Part shown: positions 56,769 to 64,000 of the stretch, piece by piece | How positions within the stretch are numbered: the stretch's first letter is position 1 | How the letters are laid out: every line of letters starts with the position of its first letter | Assembly: GCA_016617855.1 (NCBI GenBank) | Contig: JAECUM010091479.1 | Location: forward strand, 1-64,000 | Length of the DNA stretch: 64,000 nucleotides | Direction: 5' to 3' | Source: Megalonaias nervosa | Lineage: Eukaryota; Mollusca; Bivalvia; Unionida; Unionidae | Notes under the pieces: generated by a model | Databases searched by the model: none | Seen by the model: the letters and a program-made list of their open reading frames with translations, nothing else | Told to the model about the DNA's origin: nothing | Translations under genes and position numbers: made by a program

Positions 56769-56789
56769 TTAATTGTGATTGGTGCTGTT

Positions 56790-58330
56790 TCTCGTCGAAG
56801 AGCCCTAAAAACTTGGCTATTAAGGTATGGATGCCTACACTGGTACAGTGTGCTCTTGTGCACTCCAATGAAATTATATTCTATTGCCTTTGTATGGCTC
56901 TAAAGTGGATGGCCATCTCACTTGAGGGATTCTCCTCCATTTCTTGTGAGAACTATTTGTCCTTACAGGCGTATTTAATAAGGTGCAGGTTCAGTAACTC
57001 TGGGTTGGGATGAAACACCTGCCATCATGGCTCCTTAAGGCAGATGAGGGAATATCTCGACTCCTGGTGATGCTGTTGTGAGACTGATGAGGTTGGTAAA
57101 ATATTTCGCATTTGAGTAGAGTAATCAGGATGAGGAGACACCTGTATCATGTTCAGAATCTAAGGTGTTGGAGAACTGTATACATTCGGCCATTACAATA
57201 TATAGAATGAGCATCAATTAGGCCTTTTTGGTCCATGACTGGATGAGACAAAGGTTTGGGGTTTTTGTACTCCACCTTGTCACCAATAGATCCATCATAG
57301 GTCGATCCCATCAAACATATACTGAGTGAAAACTAAGGGATGAAGAGACCATTCCATCTGTATTAGTTCCTTGTTGCCAAACAACGAGTTTGCCAAAACA
57401 TTAGCCAGCCTAGGATATGCTGAATGTAAACATAGATAAAAATAAAAGGTCTGAGTACTTGTTTCCGCTTTGCTGTTTGAGGTAAGTTACCACTCTGAAG
57501 TTACAAGACAGAATGAAAACTCTATTCCCACGTAGGTTCTCTAGCAACCAATGAAAAACTTTCAAAATGGTTTTCTTCTTGAGGAACTGATATGTAAATA
57601 ATCATCCTGAGGGGGCCACACTCCTATGGCATTCCAAAAAGGTAGGAGACTTGCTCCCTCCAGTCCTCTGTGTTTGCATCCGTAACGATCATAATTGCAG
57701 AAGGTTGTGCTTGCAGAGGTATCCCCAACACAAGTCTTAAGTGGTTCCCTGCCTTCAAGATGCAACCTCATATTGTTGCAAATTGAGAGAGATGGTCCAA
57801 TGATTAAAGGTTTGGTCTCCATTTTTTATCAGAGCCCATTAAAGCAACCACTGACCAAGACGTCTACTGCTGCATTAAGCAAAACTTGGCATGCAAAAGA
57901 ATTCTTTAGCATATAGGCACAGAACCTACCACTGCATGAATTCTATTCTTGTTCTGGGGGAAACATATTCTTTTTACCTGAACACTGATTCCAGACCTAG
58001 TCAACCAAATCTTGAAAGGGTACAAGGTTGGAGATGTCCTTCTTGACAAGGAGATTGAGGATAACACATGAAATCATGTCTTGCTCCAACATGTTACATG
58101 CAAACCACACTTCTGGAAGAATTTTGAACAGGAAATCATGCCTATTGCAGGTCCATTCAGATTGCATAGTCTCCACATATGGATGGCATTAGAACCCAAC
58201 ACAAACCCAAGAGCATAACAGAGTTGATTGAATGCGCTTAGGTTGATGACCAAGTGACAAGTGCTGCGCTGTAGCTGAAAGAACTCTGGCCTAATGCTCA
58301 GTAGGTGCAAGGAAAATGATACCAAGCTCC
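56790..58330 (-). pseudogene. DIRS-like reverse transcriptase / RNase H fragment
   Basis: Reading from 58330 the minus strand shows STCHLVINLSAFNQL (RT LRPVINLKxLNxx), METMQSEWTC and HDFLFKILPEVWFACNML (FxxKIDLxDAYFxV, with the catalytic Asp lost). It then shows GVWPPQDDYLHISS, RVVTYLKQQSGNKYSDLL and MEWSLHPLVF. The WPPxxxxLHIN and VVxYINKQGG plus EWSLxPxVF series is typical of DIRS RNase H. Frames shift often. It is interrupted on its 3' side by the piggyBac element. It may belong to the same family as the recombinase fragment at 47 kb, but the two are not contiguous. Confidence 0.6.
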
Positions 58331-58881
58331 CAAGAAACTATTGTGGAATCCCCAAGTCGTCACAGTAAATCTTCCCCATTCAGCAACAAAAGACTGACGC
58401 CTTCTCCCTACCGAGACCTGTGATAATCGGAGTGGGGCATATACATGTCATTTGAGATCGAGAGGGTCTTGTGGACATCTGGTGAAAATGACTGACCTCC
58501 CTTTGACTCTTACACCTAGTTCATGAGAACTGTGGTTTTCGATGGATGTAAATCAGTAGGACTACTTCCCAGAGGCTAGGCTCTAGGGGCATCCCTGCAA
58601 CCTTTTGTTGGCTGCCTTGCAAATCTCTCCACCTTAGCTGAGGCTGAGGGATGGTGGCATGTTGCAAATTCCATCAACCTGATCATTAAAGAGGAAACTA
58701 TATGATGAAATTTACAAGCATAGCATGGCCCATGATGGTCTTGTTATGGCCCATGATGCTCTTGAAGGTGGAGATAGAGAGCACTGCACCTCATTTCACC
58801 TGTTTTAAGTACATTAATGCTATTATGGCCATGGTCACAGTATACTGTGCCCTATGTTATGAAGTGGATCATTTTATGAAC

Positions 58882-60106
58882 CAGACATGATTCTGGTCTT
58901 CCATAAAAAAAAGCTGAAAAAATTTTAAGCAGGGTTTGGGGGTCCTCCCCCAACGGGGTCTCGAGGGGCAGCGATCATAAAAAACTGATCCTGGTGCAAC
59001 TTATGATCATAATATAGAACAAAATAATCATTTGAAAAACTAATCAACTTACCAAAAATGTTCAACTTGACTTGAATAATTTCACAATATTTATTCTCAC
59101 ATGAACTTGTTCTCCAATACTACTGATGCTGAAATTATTTCATGTGCATGCCAGTGTTCACATCGTAATTAAGTCACATTAATTTGTCAATTTTTGCAGC
59201 AAACATATTATACTTCTCTCTTTTCATAACAAATCTGTAAAATAAACCAAGTACATCAACTATATAAAAATAATCCCATACATTCACTTGTCTTTTTCTC
59301 CACTGGACAGAACCTGTTAATATGCCAGTCGAGATCATTTTGTGGCTTTAGCAAAGATTTCTTTAGCCTTCCTTTTTGTCACCACTGACTTTTTTGGCTC
59401 AATGTGCAATCATTTCTTTTCCTTCTCAACGAGAGCCTTTTCCTTTCAAGCTAGTGCTTGTATTGGCAACACGCAGTACGCATATTCTGACAAAGGGCTA
59501 CATCTGTTCTCTCATGAAAGAAATCTTTCTTCTTATAGTAATTAACTGCACTTTTTCCAGATGCCTTCTGAGCTTCAATTTTTCTGTATGCAGCTTCTTT
59601 TGTAGGTGCTGTTCCAAACTCTTCCAACCACGATTACCGTTAATTCAGATCTTTCTTGCAGAGGTCACAAAATGACAGTCCTCTAGCATTCAGTTTTCTT
59701 ATAAACTGACCAACAAAATTTCCATCAACTTTTCACTCCAGCCATTCCAATTTCCATACAGTTTTTAAACCTTAATCTCAACTTCTCGTGTCATGGTCTC
59801 TCTCAACAACTTGGGACGCCATGTTTTGCAAGCATACTTCGTTCCATTGCCATCAGTTTCCATTACACGAAGATTCACTGGATGAATTTAAACTTTTGAC
59901 CAATCAGAATACTCTCTACAAGAGTCATGTGCTAACTAATATATGAACGAATACTTTAGAAGGGTCGTTGCAGAATGGGACCGGACAGACCGTTTTTAAA
60001 AAACCTGATCGGAGATGATATAAAAAACGGACAATATCAAGAAATATCTGATTCAAGTCAGGAGAAAAGCGGTATTCCACTTTAAAATGGAGAAAAATGA
60101 TGTCTG
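58882..60106. mobile_element. hAT-like element copy 2, TSD ATGAAC
   Basis: Nearly identical to 47936-49209 but lacks about 55 bp after the CCTCCCCCAACGGGGTCTCG motif. ATGAAC flanks it perfectly on both sides (58876-58881, 60107-60112), confirming ends and duplication length. The minus strand keeps the same zinc-finger-like remnant. Confidence 0.85.
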
Positions 60107-60370
60107 ATGAACATACTCCCACATGTTTCTGGTGAGATTCTGGGTAGGGGAATGTAAGCTGTATTCCACCTATTGATGATCATCATAGAGATTAGACGCA
60201 ACATTGATCCCACAGTCATGACGTTAATAATCAACTCATGGGTATCTAAATGGAAAACAAAGAAGGCATTTGTGAGATAAAAGGTCCACAGACGCTTGGA
60301 ACTGATAATTGATAATGTAAGCAGTCCCAAAGTATCAGTAACTTGTCAGATAGTAGAAACAACTGAAGGT

Positions 60371-60618
60371 TGCTGTTGTTGTTGTAGTAGGGTTTAATGC
60401 CATTTTTCAGTACAAGATAGGCTATACATGGCAGCCATTAAAAACGGTGGAGGAAGAACCCAGAAAAACCCCAGAAAGAACCACCAACCGATGAGAAGTT
60501 ACTGGCAAGCTTTCTCATATACCCACACTGACCAAACCTGAGACTCAAACCCATGCAGACAGAGGTGAGATGCCAATGATCCTTAACTGTGAGCGCTTTA
60601 GACCACTCGGGGCCCCAA
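60371..60618 (-). mobile_element. CAA-type SINE, TSD AAACAACTGAAGGT
   Basis: Complete minus-strand copy with a TTG-rich tail, central CGATGAGAAGTTACTGGC and head ending GGGGCCCC. Flanked by perfect 14-bp repeats at 60357-60370 and 60619-60632. Confidence 0.87.
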
Positions 60619-61069
60619 AAACAACTGAAGGTAGATTCTTCCATAAACAATGATCACATGATGTCAAAACTATAGACCAGTAGATGATGTAGAGCAACGA
60701 GGACAGAACTCTGATGGGATTGGATGGAAAACTTCAACCCAAGCCTGGAAGGTGGAGTTTCATTCATGAAAGGAAGATCTAATAATGACGAGGGAACCTG
60801 AGTGCCAGTTTTATCATTTATGAATTACAGTAGTGAAGCTGATGTCTCCTGTGCTAACTGCAAAGTAGTTAGAGACAAATATCTATGACAGCTGCCCATT
60901 ATGATTGCAGCACTTACGAGTCAGATCCTGTTACTTCTAAGGTGCTGTTAATTAGAGTCTCTTGGGTGGCAGAGGCTTGAGGGCGAGCAAAAACTGAGGC
61001 CCCAAGATGGACATCATACGCTAGAAGTATCATGAGGTCCTATGCAGGTAAGATCAATCCATGAGGGTA

Positions 61070-61300
61070 CCTATATAAACTGTACATCTTCCACAGGAAG
61101 TGCCTAGCAGCACTATGCGGGTTCAAGTGATCCATAACAATGCCTGTATAGACTGGATGTCATCCGCAGGAAGAACTTAGCAGCACTATGTGGGTTAGTC
61201 TGCTGTATATCTGGTTTCATGAAGTGGATTCTCGAGTACGAGAGCAATAAACTGGGCATCAAACGCAGGAGGTGCTTAGCAGCACTTAGAATTGGACAAG
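61070..61300. repeat. Imperfect tandem repeat, about 85-105 bp units
   Basis: AGGAAGTGCCTAGCAGCACT, AGGAAGAACTTAGCAGCACT and AGGAGGTGCTTAGCAGCACT mark three units, each preceded by a GACTGGATGTCAT/AACTGGGCATCAA-type string. Confidence 0.7.
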
Positions 61301-61818
61301 TTTGTTTTCTGGTGGTCAATATACTGTACGATCGACTGTGGTTGTGACATGTTGTGATCAGAGCTACATCGCAACTCTCATGAAGAGGCAGTAGACAATT
61401 ACAGCTGGAGCACTGTTTTCAAAATTAACACATGCAACAGGTGATTGTCTCACCTGTATGAAGAAAAGAATTGAGACTAATCAATTGAAAGACACCTCCA
61501 CAACTATTCGTATGAAAGCTACAGTGACCAAGTAGTTAGTATATCCGACTATCACTTGCATCTTGGCATTATGTGTCCTTTGGTACGGTACTTGAAAAAA
61601 ATTGCCTAAGCACAATATACTCTTCCTTTTATGCTGTATTGTAAAACTCCAAACAATAACAATCATCTTCAACAGTTTTTTGTGGGGAACAGCAAATTTT
61701 TTTTTATGTGATTGCTACATATAAAGCAGCATTTGGACTGAAAGGAATTTTGTTTCTGGAGTCTGCTTAGTACAGACATTTTTCCCCCAATGAATGATTC
61801 ACATCTTCATCATACTAC

Positions 61819-61926
61819 CTTGCCCAGTGTCCGCACGGAACTGGTACTGGATATTGGGATCGAGGCTGAGGGTTCCTTGTGCAGAGGTTACACTGGTAAT
61901 TGTATGCGCATGATCCTCAACTCCAT
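61819..61926 (-). CDS. USF: USF exon, first visible coding exon
   Basis: Encodes DGVEDHAHTITSVTSAQGTL then SLDPNIQYQFRADTGQ. It matches the ASIQSAATFPDPNVKYVFRT part of vertebrate USF1. Acceptor TTTCTTTTTTTCAG, donor CAAG-GTAGTA. The N-terminal exon(s) with the start codon and the promoter must lie beyond, probably past position 64000. No candidate is seen between 61927 and 64000. Confidence 0.9.
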
Positions 61927-62159
61927 CTGAAAAAAAGAAACCAGCATTGTCAGGATACCATATATGGGAATATTTCCATGCTGTAAAATCTTCACAAATT
62001 TCATACATGCCAACCCCTGGCAAGAAAAAAGTGGAATCCCTGTGGACAAAAAGAGTAATACGAGAAGAAAAAGAGTTATCACATATCACATATAACATGA
62101 TACTAATTCAATGAGCATAAGTACAAAATGATTTTTTACCCCTAGTGTCTTTTAACATC

Positions 62160-63290
62160 AATTACTGCTTCAAGTTTTCATATGTAGCACTTTTAGATTT
62201 AAAAAGCAACAGACTCTCATGTTGCATTTCAAAACAATTTGTACCAGCTGAGACACGAATGTTTTGCACACCAGCAGAGCACTAAGTACTAGATTACTGA
62301 GCCTGGATCTGAATTCAGTTTTATTTTTGTTAACAGTACAGAACAATCTCTCACTGCCAGCATTCAATGGTAAAGAACCAATATTCCTTTCATAACCTGA
62401 CTAAGAAGAGCACATTTATATCTTCCAGTTATTGGGTTGTTTAGCTGAGAAATAAGATGAAAAAAATCAACTGTCTGCATAAGTACATTGTCAGGTTGAA
62501 TGCCAACTTGATACTTCAGGCATTCTCCTTCTAATTTACTGGCAGCCTTTCATGCAGCAAGGTGTATCAAATGACAGACAACCTGTGATGTACACTGACG
62601 AGACATTTTTCAAAATACAGAATGCAACTTTTATGAATTCCAGTTATCACTGACGCATTATCAGCTGAAAACTCCATATAGTTCTGCAAATTTATATCAT
62701 GTTTATTCAAAACATTATCACGTAAATCAAAAATGTTTTCTACAGTAAAATTTACTGTTAATTCTGGTAAGGAAATAAGAGCACTCTGACTTTGCCATTT
62801 TCGTTGCCCAAGTCTCTTACACAGACTGAGTACAACTTTTTGTCATCATAATTACTACTCCCGTCTGTGGCAATACTAAACGGCCCAATTTTCATGGCTT
62901 CGGCAATTTTAAGTGAAGTATCTTTAGTTAAACACCGAACAATATTACATGATTTTGCTCTTGCACATGCATGTATTCTGCAATTCTGGAATCAGGAAAC
63001 ATCCGTTTGATCAAAGGACCAAAGTAGTCTTGTACCGCTAGGGGTAATCCGTGTTCTATTAAGAACTCGGTAAATAACACCTCTGCATTTATAACATTCG
63101 TGTGCACAATTGAGTTTCGCTGTAAAAAAAAAGAAGTTACCTTAGTACTGAAGTCAGTATAATTCAAGATTTCTTTAGTTTTCAAGTGTTGCTCCACATC
63201 ACATTTACAACCATGAATAATATTAAAATCCTTTCCACACACCATGCAATGGGCATGAATCTGCCCTAGAATGGAACACTGTTCATGTAT
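62160..63290 (-). pseudogene. Degraded hAT-type transposase (zinc finger + hAT dimerisation tail)
   Basis: The minus strand shows CMVCGKDFNIIHGCKCDVEQH, a BED-like zinc finger with CxxC and a displaced His. Then FFLQRNSIVHTNVINAEVLF, FTEFLIEHGLPLAVQDYFGP and AEAMKIGPFSIATDGSSN follow. Near the end, SLPLNAGSERLFCTVNKNKT then EFRSRLSNLVLSALLVCK matches the hAT C-terminal dimerisation region. Stops and shifts break the middle. No TIRs were located. A domesticated gene is unlikely given the damage. It may be a relative of the source of the 6-bp-TSD elements nearby. Confidence 0.7.
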
Positions 63291-64000
63291 TCATCTCTGA
63301 ATCGGTTTTTCGTCTTTATATAATCCATCTGTGAAATTATTTGAAAAACATTTTTACTCTAGCATACGCATCAACCTTGAATAAATCTGACTGACTTCAG
63401 CGCCAAATATCCTACAGACTGCTTCTGTACCAAACATGAATGAGAACAAAAAATCTGCGAGTCAAGATTAAATAGTAGAAAACCAGTCTGTTTCTCCTAG
63501 CTAAGCCATACAGCTGCTATAAATAGAATCCGAGGTCAAAAGTTTGAAAGTAGAAAACAGTATGTTTCTTGGAAGTAGGACAGATGCTATAAATAGAACA
63601 TAATAGTGTGACCCCGCTATAACATGGTAGTTGGGAGCCATAGAACCCGACCGTGTTATGAACCGAACCGTGTTATAAGCAACCATGTACAGTACCAACA
63701 AATTTGCAGGGTTATCGGGGGTGGGGTGGGGGGGTGTAATAAAATCGGGTGCAAAAACGTGTGCTTCAGTGGCACAGTTACCATTTTAAATCAATGTATA
63801 TTAAATGTGAAAAACACCTGCACTGATAACAGATTGCATATACATATTACTTTAATCAGAGAACCATGCATTGGTGCATACACGTGTATAGTTTATATAT
63901 ACATATCTAATCTATAGCATGAATAGAGTATCAACACCGTGTACTCACCCATGAATCTCATCATATACATTGAATCCACAATACAAATATTTCCATCGAA
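63291..64000. other. Right edge spacer
   Basis: Contains GTGTGACCCCGCTATAACAT then AACCGAACCGTGTTATAAGC at 63607-63682, which resembles the repetitive terminal region of pogo/Tigger-like elements. A G-rich run lies at 63715-63737. No host exon is recognised. Confidence 0.35.

Larger units (their letters stand above)
53250..61818 (-). other. USF intron 1 of the visible set (8.6 kb)
   Basis: Packed with transposons: piggyBac, DIRS-like RT/RNase H, hAT-like copy 2, a SINE and 85-bp-type tandem repeats at 61070-61300. An unassigned 61-codon minus ORF (54898-55083, MPGKISNTFPIGGPIYMHFR at its start) lies just left of the piggyBac element. Confidence 0.75.

Noticed and set aside
21745..60618. True tRNA genes at the SINE heads
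   Set aside because: The A and B boxes are present, but the heads do not form complete cloverleaves and continue into SINE bodies with target duplications.
63607..63740. Tigger/pogo-type terminus with CCCCGCTATAAC repeats
   Set aside because: The inverted partner is not visible within the window, so I did not call an element.
1..64000. CRISPR array, bacterial operon or prophage
   Set aside because: No spaced direct-repeat array and no bacterial-style gene packing. Phage-like genes all lie inside a TIR-bounded Polinton flanked by eukaryotic sequence.
63900..64000. Possible exon ending at a GTGAGT donor near 63949 (minus)
   Set aside because: The donor is good, but no frame upstream reads like USF N-terminus or any known protein, and the window ends within it.

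Overview
The window is nuclear DNA of an animal. Genes have introns with GT-AG borders, spacer DNA is AT-rich, and there are tRNA-derived SINEs, several DNA transposon families, DIRS-like retroelements and two Polinton (Maverick) elements. The SINE central domains, CAA-repeat tails and the mix of elements suggest a lophotrochozoan, most likely a mollusc. That placement is inference.

Region 1 (about 0.5-19.5 kb) is one virus-like element inserted inside another. The outer Polinton relic has a PLA2-like domain followed by an integrase on the + strand (905-2110), and a protein-primed DNA polymerase B on the - strand. That polymerase is cut in two: its C-terminus lies at 2201-2701 and the rest at 17264-19240. 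Between the halves sits a second, nearly complete Polinton at 2702-17263 (14.56 kb). It has about 285-bp terminal inverted repeats (TIRs), termini of the AG...CT type, and a 5-bp target duplication TCGTC. Its gene order is PolB(-), HNH/NUMOD1(+), two unknown small genes, integrase with chromodomain(-), PLA2-like(-), zinc ribbon(-), adenain-type protease(-), basic pX-like(-), GA-rich membrane-active candidate(-), major capsid(-), coiled-coil protein(-), packaging ATPase(-), phage-tail-fibre-like(+) and an unknown(+). Almost every gene carries one or a few stops or frameshifts, so this is a decayed copy with its architecture intact. Palindromes with an AAATCGCTAGCGATTT core and short GC-loop-GC hairpins recur at gene borders and even inside the protease ORF.

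Region 2 (19.5-26.8 kb) is AT-rich spacer with SINEs, one nested in another, and a 443-bp tandem duplication.

Region 3 (26.8-64 kb) is dominated by one host gene on the - strand, a USF (upstream stimulatory factor) bHLH-leucine-zipper transcription factor. Six coding exons are visible from 61926 down to 29337. Its introns hold SINEs, a piggyBac element with TTAA ends, DIRS-like tyrosine recombinase and reverse transcriptase fragments, a Tc1/pogo-like element, and four insertions (two of one family) that start CAG and have 6-bp target duplications (hAT-like). A degraded hAT transposase lies upstream at 62.2-63.3 kb. A possible four-exon micro-gene overlaps the 3' part of USF.
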